A DNA stretch of 64,000 bases from Nemertoderma westbladi (lineage: Eukaryota > Xenacoelomorpha > Nemertodermatida > Nemertodermatidae): positions 1-64,000 of the forward strand of contig JAUCBJ010008295.1 in the NCBI GenBank assembly GCA_032718475.1, in the 5' to 3' direction. Made by a program: the position numbers and the translations under genes. A model generated the notes under the pieces. It worked only from the letters and a program-made list of their open reading frames with translations, made no database searches and had not been told where the DNA came from. This document shows positions 1-12,698 of the stretch, piece by piece (the first letter of the stretch is position 1; each line of letters opens with the position of its first letter).

Positions 1-1899
1 CGCCAACATAGTAGCGGGCTGACGCGGGACGACGGGAGACAAATTATTGATTTCTCTCTCTGCTATCTGGACAGGGGTGTTTGCATGGGCTGTTCCACCG
101 GGTACAGGCAGTGTAGTGCTATGTAAAGGGAATTTAGAGTTAAGCTCTGGAAGTGTAGGGGTCTCTAGCACAGAAGTGACTTTGGGAATTACAGGCCTAA
201 TTATTTCAGGTTCATCGACTATAGTAGGGAGTCTTTTGACCTGGATAAATTGTTCTATAGGTTCTGCACTACCTAAATCTGTGCTAGTTAGCTGTCTTTT
301 AACAGCTGGGGGCAAATCAGGCAATTTACGACGGTAATATGTTTTTCTACGCCTACTTAGATGAGATCTATCTCCTCCGCCTTCAGGGTCGGTAGTATCG
401 CCTTCCTCCGATGATGTGTACCCCTGGCGCTTGGGAGTAGATTTTCTCATCATCTGCATTTGATTAGCAGTAAACTGTTTATTTATACTGTCTTGTGTCT
501 CTTGCAGATTCTCCAACTCCAGTTGGGTAGTCTGCTCAGATGCTCTCCTTTCTGCTTCTCTCACTGCCTTTGCCACCTTTCTTTCTGCTTCTACTTCTGC
601 CGCTGCTGTCTTTCTTTCTGCTGCTGCTTCTGCCGCCACTGCCTTTCTTTCGGCTTCTGCTTCTGCCGTAGCCGCCGCCATAGCCGCCGCCTTTTGTTCC
701 TCTATCCTTCTTTTCTTTATTTGTTCTTCTCGGACTCTAGTGAGGCGGAGTTTTTCATCACATTCAGCTTGGTTTGCAGCTAACATTTCGGCATCGATTG
801 AGTCCAACACAAGCTTGGTTCCTTCACTATTAGGGGAAAGTCCAGCCAGCCGTCTCCTCAACTCTTCGTCTCCTAAGAATCGCTGATAGTCGGACAAATA
901 AATGTCGATAGCGTCTCTAGTTCGCGGTTTCTCGGCGGCCTCTTCGCTTTCCGCTTGAGCAAGGGTGACATCAGTTGGTTCGGTGACATCAGTTGGTTCG
1001 GTGACATCAGTTGGTTCCTCATAGGTTGATCTCTCAGCCAGCTGGGATTTCCACTGGGCTGTTTCCTGTACTTTGAGATCTACCCGATGTAGCCAAGTTT
1101 TGACAGCAACCTGCAGCGACGTGTCCTGTCTTCTTTTGGAAGTTTCCTCAAAGGCTGAGAGGATTAGTCGAATGCGTAGGGTTCTTTCGCGTATTTGATA
1201 TAGCAGTTCTTCCTGCTCTTGAGGTCCGTGAGGTTGTCGAAACAGTTGTTCTTCCAATCGCTCCAAGGATCCGAAGAATCCCTGCACATATCCTGCTGCC
1301 GACCTCTTCCAAACAGCTGGATCCATTGTATCTTTAGCCACTCCCATCCTGTGTATATCTTCCCAAGTAGCCTCGGATAGATCCAACGGAAATCCGAGTC
1401 CGGGAAAGTTCCATTGTGATTCAACAATAGAGATCAATTCTTCCCTGGCGTATCCCGCGTAATTATCTTGGGTCGCTTGCTTATTCTTCGCCCAGTCGGC
1501 TTGATGTTCCTCCACCGCAATGAGTATAGTAGTTAGCACTGCAGCAGGAAGAGTAAGAAGGGGGTCCGAGTAGACTGTATCAGCCATCTGCACTCCATGT
1601 TCGGGAGTCAACTCTACAGTATCCGAACTGCTGGAGCTATCTGGTCTCTGGGAAGTAGGTTCTTGACCAAGATGTTGCTGCGATAGGACAGCTGCCTCTT
1701 GGTCCCGTTTTACCTGTGCCCGAGTGCCTATGATGGACCTATGGTGGACTAGCCTAGGGTCTGATACTACTGGAGGGATGACCTTTTTTACAGTAGGAGG
1801 TGAGCCGAACTCCTCTCTTATTCGCTCCACAATCCTATCGGAATCACAAATAGTTGTATCGATCAGACTGTCCGACAGGTTTTGCTGAGTGTCAGACAT
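1..1899 (-). CDS. BEL/Pao gag, N-terminal part (copy 1, runs off window edge)
   Basis: The frame opens at an ATG at 1899 and stays open for 633 codons to base 1, so only the 5' part is visible. It matches the gag of the 40225-56716 element along its whole length, starting MSDTQQNLSDSL. Visible parts are an acidic/Ser-rich N-terminus, a conserved VESQWNFPG segment (about residues 160-170), an Ala/Glu/Arg-rich helical, probably coiled-coil stretch (about residues 395-460), and a basic stretch ending in KLPDLPPAV. Zinc knuckles and protease would lie beyond the edge. Unlike the other copies it carries three in-frame tandem EPTDVT units (near bases 963-1017), a coding microduplication. By family knowledge gag is the structural particle protein. 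The intact frame, despite clear divergence from copy 3, argues for a separately maintained lineage. Confidence is high for identity, lower for activity. Confidence 0.88.
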   Translation of the reverse strand, partial: MSDTQQNLSDSLIDTTICDSDRIVERIREEFGSPPTVKKVIPPVVSDPRLVHHRSIIGTRAQVKRDQEAAVLSQQHLGQEPTSQRPDSSSSSDTVELTPEHGVQMADTVYSDPLLTLPAAVLTTILIAVEEHQADWAKNKQATQDNYAGYAREELISIVESQWNFPGLGFPLDLSEATWEDIHRMGVAKDTMDPAVWKRSAAGYVQGFFGSLERLEEQLFRQPHGPQEQEELLYQIRERTLRIRLILSAFEETSKRRQDTSLQVAVKTWLHRVDLKVQETAQWKSQLAERSTYEEPTDVTEPTDVTEPTDVTLAQAESEEAAEKPRTRDAIDIYLSDYQRFLGDEELRRRLAGLSPNSEGTKLVLDSIDAEMLAANQAECDEKLRLTRVREEQIKKRRIEEQKAAAMAAATAEAEAERKAVAAEAAAERKTAAAEVEAERKVAKAVREAERRASEQTTQLELENLQETQDSINKQFTANQMQMMRKSTPKRQGYTSSEEGDTTDPEGGGDRSHLSRRRKTYYRRKLPDLPPAVKRQLTSTDLGSAEPIEQFIQVKRLPTIVDEPEIIRPVIPKVTSVLETPTLPELNSKFPLHSTTLPVPGGTAHANTPVQIAEREINNLSPVVPRQPATMLA

Positions 1900-4082
1900 G
1901 TTTAGTTATACAGTTGAATGTCTACTACTATAGTTTCAGTTAAAGCAAGTCTAGTAATTCAGTATGACCGCAAGCCTAGCGATTTATTACCGGTACCGTT
2001 ACTCGGTGTAACGTGATATATACACAATATATTAGAATACCGGTATGCTTATAATATATAAGTATTATTACAGACTAGATTTGTCACAGAGTACCGGTAT
2101 ATAATTTTAGCACAAATATATATATATATATAGTAGGCCTATAATGAATACCGGTATACAGCTTACACTTACAGCATGTAAGTATAATTATGAACTAGAA
2201 TTAATTACAGAGTACCGGTATGATTTCAGCTCAAATTTATAGAGATAAATATAATAAGCCTATAGTGAGTACCGGTATGTCAATTATTTTAGAATATTTG
2301 AATCTCTGAATATTTTAGGGCTACTTGGTTACTTTAACTTACTTTGTTACCGTTATTTAAGCAGTAGTCCAACTGATAGTGAGACCTAGTTTTTGTATGA
2401 CAGGCCTACTATTTATAAATCGTTTGATTTGATTTATAATATTTATATACCCTTTATATGGGTTTTTGTCAATATTTGAAATAAATGTTATTATTTCTGG
2501 GGGGTCACTACACAGAAGCTGAACGCCTCTTAAGTGAAGTGCTATTTATTTGACACTAAAACTGATAATTCTAATTTACCTAAGTTACTTAATACTACAA
2601 ATTACTTACGATACGGGTGAGATTAATTCTCTAATTAAACACAACAAAATATTACGTACGAATTTTTAGGGTAATTTTACAGGAAGTCTACAAACCAGTC
2701 TAACAAAGGGTTAGAATTCGGTTTATTACAACGGACAGGGTACTACGGTATTTGAAAATAATAAGTAGTAGTAAATATATTGCACTGTCCAGATAGGAAA
2801 ATACCACCGTCTGACGACCTATAACCGTATCGCTATAGGTACTACGTTATGTATCACGGATTGTTCCTACCCAGAAGCTAATAGAGCTAACGAATGTGCC
2901 TATCAACCACTTTACAACACAAATATACTGCCTACACTAATTACTTCGGATAGCACTGTACACTAAACCCTAAATTAGGTACAAGTACCGGTATAACAAA
3001 TAATCAGTAGTTAAATATACTTGAACAGTTAAAAGAACCACGGCATCTGCTGGAGTGACCGAAGCACAAAGTCGTCAGTCTTTACCTACGCCAAGCAGCC
3101 CTGATGTAGTACCGGGGTTAGTTTAACTATAACGGTATGTATAACAAGCACAATTACTGTAGGAATAAACTTGGGGACATGAATGTTGCGAATAATCGCA
3201 TAAACTCTGAATAATAAATATTACGCTACCCGTACAGAATACTCAAACAAATACAAACCAAAAACGCTGGCAGACTACTATTAAGCCTAAACAAACTACT
3301 GTATGTGCAGATTCTGAAACTGTTAGTTAGTATGCGTTCTAACACGGTAGTACGACTTACTCTTTAAGAGGGGATTGACCTTACCGCTTATGGCTGCCCC
3401 AACTTACTAACGGCACTTGATCAGACCAACTCTACACACGCAGCAATCCCTTCAGACCCAAAAATAGCTAGACAACGATCCAGCCTACAAATATTTGAGT
3501 AATAACTATTACGGTACCTGAACAGACCACACAAACGAACACAGGCCGAAACACTGGCAGACTACGATCAAGCCTAAATAAACTACGGTATATGCAGACT
3601 CTGAAACTGTTAGTTAGTATGCGTTCTAACACGGTAGTACGACTTATTCTTTAAGAGGGGATTGACCTTACCGCATATGGCTGCCCCAACTTACTAACGG
3701 CACTTTATCAGACAAACTCTACACACGCCGTAATCTCTCCAAACTCAACAACAGTCAGACAGCAGCTCAGCCTACAATTATCTGAACAATCTGAGCAGGG
3801 TCACACGCCTTCTGCTCAATATTAGCCTACTAGTAAATAAAACCGACAGAAATAAGTAGAATCTCAAATAAAAAATCAGGGCGGCCGTTCCCTGATTAAG
3901 TACCAAGACCTACCGGTATACAACAATCAAAATCGAATAATACTAATGTACTTGTACAGCAGTACCGGTACCGGTGATGACAGTTAGGCCTACTGACCTA
4001 CAGAAGCACCGGTTCAGTTTTACCAGTCACTACGGTATTTTGCAACCTTATTGCTTACTGCAATAAGATTATAAACTGTTAC
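1900..4082 (-). other. 5' leader of BEL/Pao copy 1
   Basis: About 2.2 kb of non-coding sequence lies between LTR and gag ATG. Next to gag are five ACCGGTAT-type palindromes at 2039, 2093, 2150, 2214 and 2271 (pitch 54-64 bp). Further out is a direct duplication with a 288-bp period (for example tatgcgttct at 3331 and 3619). Both features recur in copies 2 and 3, so they belong to the element. No long frame is seen. Confidence 0.75.
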
Positions 4083-5190
4083 TGTTCGCGCTTTTGAAGA
4101 CCTTTAGCAGTTTAACCTGCCAAAATTTATATGTCTTTTTGTTAATTAAAACCACTTTAGCATACGACAATAATTTATGCTAATACGCAAAACACTAGCC
4201 GAAGTCAGCCCATGCGCGATCATTCACCCGATGGATCTACACCCGGGAGACTGAATTCGGATGCTTAAATTTTATTATTGCAGTGTAAGGTTGCAGTGTA
4301 TACCTACTGTATTATTCAATAGATCGTTAATGTTTAATCTCTGACAGATATTATTGGCTTTCGGGAAATATTAACAGTTCCTTTAGGGCGTGGCGCTTTA
4401 TCTATTTAAACAGAACTAAGACTTATACTAAAACACAACGATACTGCTTATGATTAAAGTATAAAGCGTATTCTTTAGGAAATACTTTGTTACCAATCAC
4501 AATCATACACACTATTCTGCCGACAGTCAGTATATTTGATCACACATAAAGAGAGCAGTAATTGACTCACGTAGGGTCTGCTAAATAACATTGGATTCAA
4601 TACACACCACATTAATATAAATCGCAATTGTTATGTATAACCGGTCTCTCTAACCTGTAGTGTATCAAGAAAATTGGGAATTTGGGTGATTTATCCGTAT
4701 TATCCAAAGAGCAATATTTCCATCAACAAATAGGTACAATTAATAACTGACGGTAAAATAACAGTACAAACAATATGATTAATGCAATTAAATTAAGTGA
4801 GTAGTTAAGATTAGTTAATGAGGTAACAGTTTATACTTTCGATAATTTAAGCAGTTTACTAGAGTTCTTCCCTAAAGGCCGGTGTTTCTGGCTTAGACAG
4901 CAATAACAACAAAGTATCAAGTAAGAACAGTAAGACTGAACACTCTCCTTATGATCGACTGAAAAGCTACACGTCGACAGGAAAAATCGCTCCGATTGGC
5001 TCAAGCCAAACAAAGAACCGTGCGTCCAATGGCTGTTTCCATGTCAGCAACCAGCTGTTAGATGTCGTAATATGAATCATCACGGCTAAGCTGTGAAAGG
5101 TAGTTGGTGCATTACAGGTTTTTTGCCTTACCATGTCCGCCAAAACACGTATATAGCAGAATGATTTTTATGTCCGTTAAAACACCTGTA
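4083..5190 (-). repeat. Diverged LTR of BEL/Pao copy 1 (outer boundary approximate)
   Basis: The inner edge at 4083 (tgttcgcgc on the plus strand) matches the LTR ends of copies 2 and 3. Homology continues through the CCCGGGAGA block near 4240, the ggcgtggcgctttatctat block near 4390 and the region of the LTR small ORF near 4440-4630. The outer end, expected to read as the complement of TGTAAAAGCC, is not recognisable, so 5190 is an estimate. The sequence is clearly more diverged than the other LTRs. Confidence 0.65.
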
Positions 5191-5320
5191 AAGGTACCTT
5201 GCGGGCGAGGGGAATATATATACAGTTAGAGAACCTTTTTAGAGTATTCCAGCGCCTGTGGGGAAACTGGATTGCGAAGCAAAAGGGGCCAGTTATATCC
5301 CACAGAAGCTTTTACAGAAT

Positions 5321-7495
5321 GTTTCAGTTAGAGTATTTCAGTATGGTATTTCAGTATGGTATTTCAGTACGGTATATTTTAGTACGGTATATTTTAGTAC
5401 AGTATTTCAGTATGGTATTTTAGTACTGTATTTTAGTACGGTATTTCAGTATGGTATTTCAGTACGGTATTTTAGTACAGTATTTCAGTACAGTATTTCA
5501 GTATGGTATTTCAGTACGGTATATTTTAGTACGGTATATTTTAGTACAGTATTTCAGTACAGTATTTCAGTATGGTATTTCAGTACCGGATTTTACTTAG
5601 AATGTTTCAGTTAGAGTATTTCAGTATGGTATTTCAGTATGGTATTTCAGTATGGTATTTCAGTACGGTATATTTTAGTACGGTATATTTTAGTACAGTA
5701 TTTCAGTATGGTATTTTAGTTCTGTATTTTAGTACGGTATTTCAGTATGGTATTTCAGTACGGTATTTTAGTACAGTATTTCAGTACAGTATTTCAGTAT
5801 GGTATTTCAGTACGGTATTTTAGTACAGTATTTCAGTATGTATTTTAGTACGGTATTTCAGTATGGTATTTCAGTACGGTATTTTAGTACGGTATTTCAG
5901 TATGGTATTTCAGTACCGGATTTTACTTAGAATGTTTCAGTTAGAGTATTTCAGTATGGTATTTCAGTATGGTATTTCAGTATGGTATTTCAGTATGGTA
6001 TTTCAGTATGGTATTTCAGTATGGTATTTCAGTACGGTATATTTTAGTACTGTATTTCAGTATGGTATTTCAGTACGGTATATTTTAGTACTGTATTTCA
6101 GTATGGTATTTTAGTACTGTATTTTAGTACGGTATTTCAGTATGGTATTTCAGTATGGTATTTCAGTACGGTATATTTTAGTACTGTATTTCAGTAGGGT
6201 ATTTCAGTACGGTATTTCAGTATGGTATTTCAGTATGGTATTTCAGTACGGTATATTTTAGTACTGTATTTCAGTATGGTATTTTAGTACTGTATTTTAG
6301 TACAGTATTTCAGTATGGTATTTTAGTACTGTATTTTAGTACAGTATTTCAGTATGGTATTTTAGTACTGTATTTTAGTACGGTATTTCAGTATGGTATT
6401 TCAGTATGGTATTTCAGTACGGTATATTTTAGTACTCTATTTCAGTAGGGTATTTCTGTACGTTATTTCAGTACGGTATTTTAGTACAGTATTTCAGTAT
6501 GGTATTTTAGTACTGTATTTTAGTACGGTATTTCAGTATGGTATTTCAGTATGGTATTTCAGTACGGTATATTTTAGTACTGTATTTCAGTATGGTATTT
6601 CAGTATGGTATTTCAGTATGGTATTTTAGTACAGTACTTCAGTATGGTATTTTAGTATGGTATTTCAGTACGTTATTTCAGTACATTATTTTAGTACAGT
6701 ATTTCAGTATGGTATTTCAGTATGGTATTTCAGTACCGGATTTTACTTAGAATGTTTCAGTTAGAGTATTTCAGTATGGTATTTCAGTACGGTATTTCAG
6801 TATGGTATTTCAGTATGGTATTTCAGTACGGTATATTTTAGTACTGTATTTCAGTATGGTATTTTAGTACTGTATTTTAGTACAGTATTTCAGTATGGTA
6901 TTTTAGTACTGTATTTTAGTACAGTATTTCAGTATGGTATTTTAGTACTGTATTTTAGTACGGTATTTCAGTATGGTGTTTCAGTATGGTATTTCAGTAC
7001 GGTATATTTTAGTACTCTATTTCAGTAGGGTATTTCTGTACGTTATTTCAGTACGTTATTTTAGTACAGTATTTCAGTATGGTATTTTAGTACTGTATTT
7101 TAGTACGGTATTTCAGTATGGTATTTCAGTATGGTATTTCAGTACGGTATATTTTAGTACTGTATTTCAGTATGGTATTTCAGTATGGTATTTCAGTATG
7201 GTATTTTAGTACAGTACTTCAGTATGGTATTTTAGTATGGTATTTCTGTACGTTATTTCAGTACATTATTTTAGTACAGTATTTCAGTATAGTATTTCAG
7301 TATGGTATTTCAGTACGGAATTATAATTAGAGTGTTTCAGTTAGAGTATTTCAGTATGGTATTTCAGTAGGCTATTTCTGTACGTTATTTCAGTACGGTA
7401 TTTTACTACTGTATTTTAGTACAGTATTTCAGTACAGTATTTTAGTACAGTATTTTAGTACGGTATTTCAGTATGGTATTTCAGTACGGTATATT
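5321..7495. repeat. 13-bp minisatellite (TATTTCAGTATGG) with 15-bp variants
   Basis: Head-to-tail units of TATTTCAGTATGG and variants TATTTTAGTACGG and TATATTTTAGTACGG run for about 2.2 kb. Larger blocks are marked by a TTTCAGTTAGAG sequence at about 5321, 5603, 5937, 6757 and 7336. The block at 6393-6650 is repeated almost exactly at 6973-7230, a 580-bp duplication. The 13-bp period makes all plus frames open; the resulting peptides are repeat artefacts. Confidence 0.95.
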
Positions 7496-7652
7496 TTTTG
7501 TTTGTTTAACTCTTTAAGTCTCATTTATTCACATAGATAATAAAACGTTAATGCTAAACAATACCCACCACCAGCCGACGTTACTAGGCAACCAATGTAG
7601 GAGGGAAATTTAAAATGAAATCCTTTGCCCGCCCCCAACACAGAAACAGTCT

Positions 7653-8435
7653 CTACGGTGTATGAGTATGGAGCATACTACTGTATTTACCCCACCCTAC
7701 CGAACTGCGCCAACACCCAGGGTCTGAGTCCGCGTTAGCCAACCGGATCGATGAGTCGGTGACTGCCTCCCGCACCGGTCGCCTAGCAGCTGAACGGTAC
7801 CCGCGTAAACACATTAAGGACGACATGAGGAGGGAGAAACTGATTCTCCGACGTACCCATAAGACGCACTCCGGATAGGGAACCTGCCGTTTGTCGGACA
7901 ACTTCACCGCCAGTCGTTTGCCAAACTGATGGGCAGCTGGTGCCATTCCGCCGAAAGGTGAGAAAATTAAGGGAGTGAAGGTGGAGTGTTCCACCTCGCG
8001 TAATCTCTCCTCGTATTTCCGGCACTTCCTCGCCTCGTGGTTGAGATGGGCGGCGTCAATCGACATCACCGCGTTGGTGTCTGCCAGCGGGTTGAACACC
8101 GACACATCGATAAACATTTTCTGGTAGCAATTGCCCCAGAATCCGCTCACTGACACGTCGAGCCGCGCCAGCTGGTCCGTCGAGGTGCAGCGGAGGGAGA
8201 AGGACTCCCCCGTTAGTGGCTGGAGCATCGGTTCGACTGCCACATTGTGGGTCACCTCGGTTAGGGTGTCGGCGACGAAATCGCGGATCTCGTTGTGTCT
8301 GATGGAGGGGAAACCTCCAGTGGGACACGACAGAACGTGGGTTGTAGAAAATCGGGACCCACAAACACAATGAGATGGTAGGTACTTCGGCGACCAACCG
8401 TAGCGGAGACAAACAGCATCCCAAAAGCGCATACA
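7653..8435 (-). mobile_element. Retroelement C-terminal fragment (CCHC + endonuclease-like)
   Basis: An open frame of 259 codons encodes a Cys/His motif C22-x-C24-x7-H32-x3-C36, followed by GGFPSIRHNEIRD (residues 39-51), EPMLQPLTGESF, ARLDVSVSGFWG (89-100) and FIDVSVFNPLAD. This order (CCHC, then an RHN motif, then acidic residues in an LD...D pattern) resembles the C-terminal region seen next to reverse transcriptases in invertebrate retroelements and recalls restriction-like endonuclease domains of R2-type elements. The exact clade is uncertain and I could not search it. No reverse transcriptase precedes it: upstream of base 8436 the similarity stops, so it is a 5'-truncated copy. The last codons (to 7653) may be read-out into flank. 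Confidence 0.55.
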
Positions 8436-8934
8436 AAAAACCTTTGGGGCTTGATATCTCGGAATGAGGTTATTGGAGTTACGTGCCTTTACCTTTTGAG
8501 GGCAGATTTTATTGCGTTGTTTAAATCTTATAGTATGAAAGGGACTGCGATAACATGTCTTCCATGTTTGTAATTGTTGAAATTAAGTTTGTAGAATGTA
8601 TTGTTTGTGCGAAATACTAAACGAATGTTGACTGAATCCAATTCCCAGAACATAATAATTATCAATATGAGACATGTGACGAACATGAACATGAACGAAC
8701 AACAGGGATTTCTATTCTGTATGAAACTCGCTGGTTACAGTTGTGTGTGCCGGCCTCGATCCTAATCCGAATCGACTGTCATGTAACCCTAATCCTAAGT
8801 CATAATCTAAGAAATTTAGAGGAATTTCTGACATTATTGCCATCTAGGCCCGAAGGGCCGTTAAATAAATTACAGTTATAATTATGTTTAAGGCCTGACT
8901 AAGTAACCCTACCAAAAGAAAAAACGAATTAAAT
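8436..8934. other. Intergenic, nothing recognised
   Basis: AT-rich sequence with no convincing frame, repeat or RNA gene. Confidence 0.5.
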
Positions 8935-9125
8935 AACCGCCTTGTTTGTATTGTACACTTTGACTCGTTTTGTACCTTTGACCGCCTGGTTTTTGTACCC
9001 TTTGTCTCGTTGTACCCTTTGACCGCCTGGTTTGTAGCCTTTGTCTCGTTGTACGCTTTCCTGTTGTACCTTTGACTCGTTTTGTTCCCTTTGACTCGCT
9101 ATACCCATTTACCTTTGTACCCATT
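8935..9125. repeat. Degenerate short tandem repeat (TTTGTACCCTTTGACTCG-like)
   Basis: About ten imperfect units of 16-20 bp built from TTGTACC(C)TTTGACTCG/CCGCCTGG. The minus-strand frame through it (rich in KGTTRQR) is a by-product of the repeat. Confidence 0.75.
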
Positions 9126-10054
9126 GACTAGTGTAAGGTGCCAGACTCGCAAAATGATTGCCTGAGTATTTAATCGTGATTCTTTAGAATAATAATTGCT
9201 AATTTATTTCGTTGAGGTGTTGACATGATAAATTAGTATTTCAGTATCTATAATATCGGCATAAGGTAAGGTTTAATATTTTTTGCAAATTGGATCGCCT
9301 CTATGCCTAAAACTTTTTTTCCTGTTAAATTTTATTTCCAGTTGCCGTTACACACACAAATCCTCTGTGCGCCTTTGGGTTGGGGTGGTGCAGATTAAGA
9401 GGGGGTTGAAGGGGGGAACAGTAGTCAGCCAGCAACACCCCAACGCACTAATAATAGCTGCAGGAACCAGCTCCAATGATAATAGTGATTTTATTAATCG
9501 GTTCTATGGAGAAAAGTCACGCTCCTCCCCATCCTGATTGATCTGTCTACTATTGTAATTACTCATCTGTAAATTTGATAACCAATATGATATTAACTAC
9601 ATCTATACCATTAAATTGTGTATTGTGATGTGTGACTGGGACATTGACTGTTGTGATATTTCGAATTTCAACCACAGTATTGTGGAATTACTGTAGCAAT
9701 GGGTTCAGGGCGTGGCCTAAGATAAAAGTTTACGATATTGTCGTAAACAGTAAATGTAATAAATTTAATGCGTTCTAAATGAAAAAATTTGCCCCCGAAA
9801 TATAACTTCGATCTTATATCCTTCTTTGCTGACTAGAATAACCCCATTTCCTTTACTAAACGAAATATTCCAAATTTTATCTTATCTCTTCCCAGTGCCC
9901 AGTAGTGCAGCTAATTACTTGTTAGAAGTAAGTTCGTTGAGTAAGTTGATAGTTGGAACAGATCTTGTGGAAGCTGCAACACAATCTTTAGAAAGTAAAG
10001 ACTTTTATTCCAAGCGGACAATAGTTTGTCAGCTTTTCATTTATTTTAAATGTC
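9126..10054. other. Intergenic; one weak exon candidate at 9342-9537 (+)
   Basis: A pyrimidine-rich tract ending in an AG at 9340-9341 is followed by an open frame that stops at 9537 and reads CRYTHKSSVRLWVGVVQIKR onwards, ending FINRFYGEKSRSSPS. It has the look of a terminal exon, but I recognise no family and there is no supporting neighbour exon. The rest is AT-rich without recognisable content. Confidence 0.2.
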
Positions 10055-12193
10055 TTCTGTTGAAAGGCCAATATAAAAGTTGAAAGGCTTTCTTATCCCA
10101 GATATGATTAGCTAACTCCTTCTGTTGAAAAGCCAATATAAAAGTTGAAAGGCTTTCTTATCCCAGATATGATTGGCTAACTCCTTCTGTTGAAAGGTCA
10201 ATATAAAAGTTGAAAGGCTTTCTTATCCCAGATATGATTGGCTAACTCCTTCTGTTGAAAGGCCACTATAAAAGTTGAAAGGCTTTCTTATCCCAGATAT
10301 GATTGGCTAACTCCTTCTGTTGAAAGGTCAATATAAAAGTTGAAAGGCTTTCTTATCCCAGATATGATTGGCTAACTCCTTCTGTTGAAAGGCCACTATA
10401 AAAGTTGAAATGCTTTCTTATCCCAGATATGATTGGCTAACTCCTTCTGTTGAAAGGCCAATATAAAAGTTGAAAGGCTTTCTCATCCCAGATATTATTG
10501 GCTAACTCCTTCTGTTGAAAGGCCAATATAAAAGTTGAAAGGCTTTCTTATCCCAGATATGATTGGCTAACTCCTTCTGTTGAAAGGCCACTATAAAAGT
10601 TGAAATGCTTTCTTATCCCAGATATGATTGGCTAACTCCTTCTGTTGAAAGGTCAATATAAAAGTTGAAAGGCTTTCTTATCCCAGATATGATTGGCTAA
10701 CTCCTTCTGTTGAAAGGCCACTATAAAAGTTGAAATGCTTTCTTATCCCAGATATGATTGGCTAACTCCTTCTGTTGAAAGGCCAATATAAAAGTTGAAA
10801 GGCTTTCTCATCCCAGATATTATTGGCTAACTCCTTCTGTTGAAAGGCCAATATAAAAGTTGAAAGGCTTTCTTATCCCAGATATGATTGGCTAACTCCT
10901 TCTGTTGAAAGGCCAATATAAAAGTTGAAAGGCTTTCTTATAGCAGAGATATGATTGGCTAACTCCTTCTTTTGAAATGTCAATATAAAAGTTGAAAGGC
11001 TTTCTTATCCCAGATATGATTGGCTAACTCCTTCTGCTGAAAGACCAATATAAAATTTGAAAGGCTTTCTCATCCCAGATATTATTGGCTAACTCCTTCT
11101 GTTGAAAGGCCAATCCAATATAAAAGTTGAAAGGCTTTCGTATCCCAGATATGATTGGCTAACTCCTTCTGTTGAAAGGCCAATATAAAAGTTGAAAGGC
11201 TTTCTTATCCCAGATATGATTGGCTACCTAATTCTGTTGAAAGGCCAATATAAAAGTTGAAAGGCTTTCTTATCCCAGATATGATTGGCTAACTCCTTCT
11301 GTTGAAAGGCCAATATAAAAGTTGAAAGGCTTTCTTATCCCAGATATGATTGGCTACCTAATTCTGTTGAAAGGCCAATATAAAAGTTGAAAGGCTTTCT
11401 TATCCCAGATATGATTGGCTAACTCCTTCTGTTGAAAGGCCAATATAAAAGTTGAAAGGCTTTCTTATCCCAGATATGATTGGCTAACTCATTCTGTTAA
11501 AAGGTCAATATAAAAGTTGAAAGGCTTTCTTATCCAGATGTGATTTGCTAACTCCTTCTGTTGAAAGGCCAATATAAAAGTTGAAAGGCTTTCTTATCCC
11601 AGATATGATTGGCTAACTCCTTATCTTGAAAGGCCAATATAAAAGTTGAAAGGCTTTCTTATCCAGATGTGATTTGCTAACTCCTTCTGTTGAAAGGCCA
11701 ATATAAAAGTTGAAAGGCTTTCTTATCCCAGATATGATTGGCTAACTCCTTATCTTGAAAGGCCAAATAAAAGTTGAAAGGCTTTCTTATCCCAGATATG
11801 ATTGGCTAACTCATTCTGTTGAAAGGTCAATATAAAAGTTGAAAGGCTTTCTTATCCAGATGTGATTTGCTAACTCCTTCTGTTGAAAGGCCAATATAAA
11901 AGTTGAAAGGCTTTCTTATCCAGATGTGATTTGCTATCTCCTTCTGTTGAAAGGCCAATATAAAAGTTGAAAGGCTTTCTTATCCCAGATATGATTGGCT
12001 AACTCCTTATCTTGAAAGGCCAATATAAAAGTTGAAAGGCTTTCTTATCCCAGATATGATTGGCTAACTCCTTCTGTTGAAAGGCCAATATAAAAGTTGA
12101 AAGGCTTTCTTATCCCAGATATGATTGGCTAACTCCTTCTGTTGAAAGGCTAATATAAAAGTTGAAAGGCTTTCTTATCCCAGATATGATTGC
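10055..12193. repeat. 65-bp tandem satellite, about 33 units, each with a CCAAT/TATAAAA pair
   Basis: The first TTCTGTTGAAAGG occurs at 10055, the next at 10120 and 10185, giving a period of 65 bp. Each unit contains GGCCAATATAAAAG, GTTGAAAGGCTTTC and CCCAGATATGATTGG. Variants (CCACTATAAAAG with GAAATGC; TTATCTTGAAAGG; CCAGATGTGATTTGC) recur in blocks, indicating higher-order duplication. Homogeneity is high, so expansion is recent. Confidence 0.96.
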
Positions 12194-12698
12194 GAATAAC
12201 TCCAATGAAGTCCGCGATTCTAAAAAATTGTTGCTCATGATTTATAGACCAGTAATTCAAAGATATTTTTGGACGTCGAGTATACCACCATAATGCGACA
12301 ACACCCTTACCAGAACGGCTTTAAGTCTATTGAGAATGACAAACGTCGTCTCTCTACATGCAATGGCCGTATACTCAATGTTGATCGAGCTTCCTTTAAC
12401 ACTTCCATGGTCTACACGTTGAGATATGCTGCGAGTTCAAAATGCAGTTGTCTTACTTAGAAGTGTAACTCAACATTATATCAGTGGAGAATTGGCTTCG
12501 GCCTATAATGTCATTCAGCCGGGGTCATAGTACTTTATCCTACTTACCGGTAGATATTTCGTTTTACTGTTGCGCGTTTAACTATTTGATCCAACGAAAC
12601 GGCAATAAATATATCTTAATATTCGCTTACTCTTAACTACCTCTTTTTACTTTATTACCTATCATCTTATTGGTGTAATGTGTTTTTGTCACAATAGT
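12194..12698. other. Intergenic, nothing recognised
   Basis: Unique-looking AT-rich sequence between the satellite and a LINE scrap. A 63-codon frame at 12269-12460 has no recognisable features. Confidence 0.4.

Noticed and set aside
10055-12193. CRISPR-like array
   Set aside because: Units are contiguous, with no unique spacers, and the DNA is eukaryotic.
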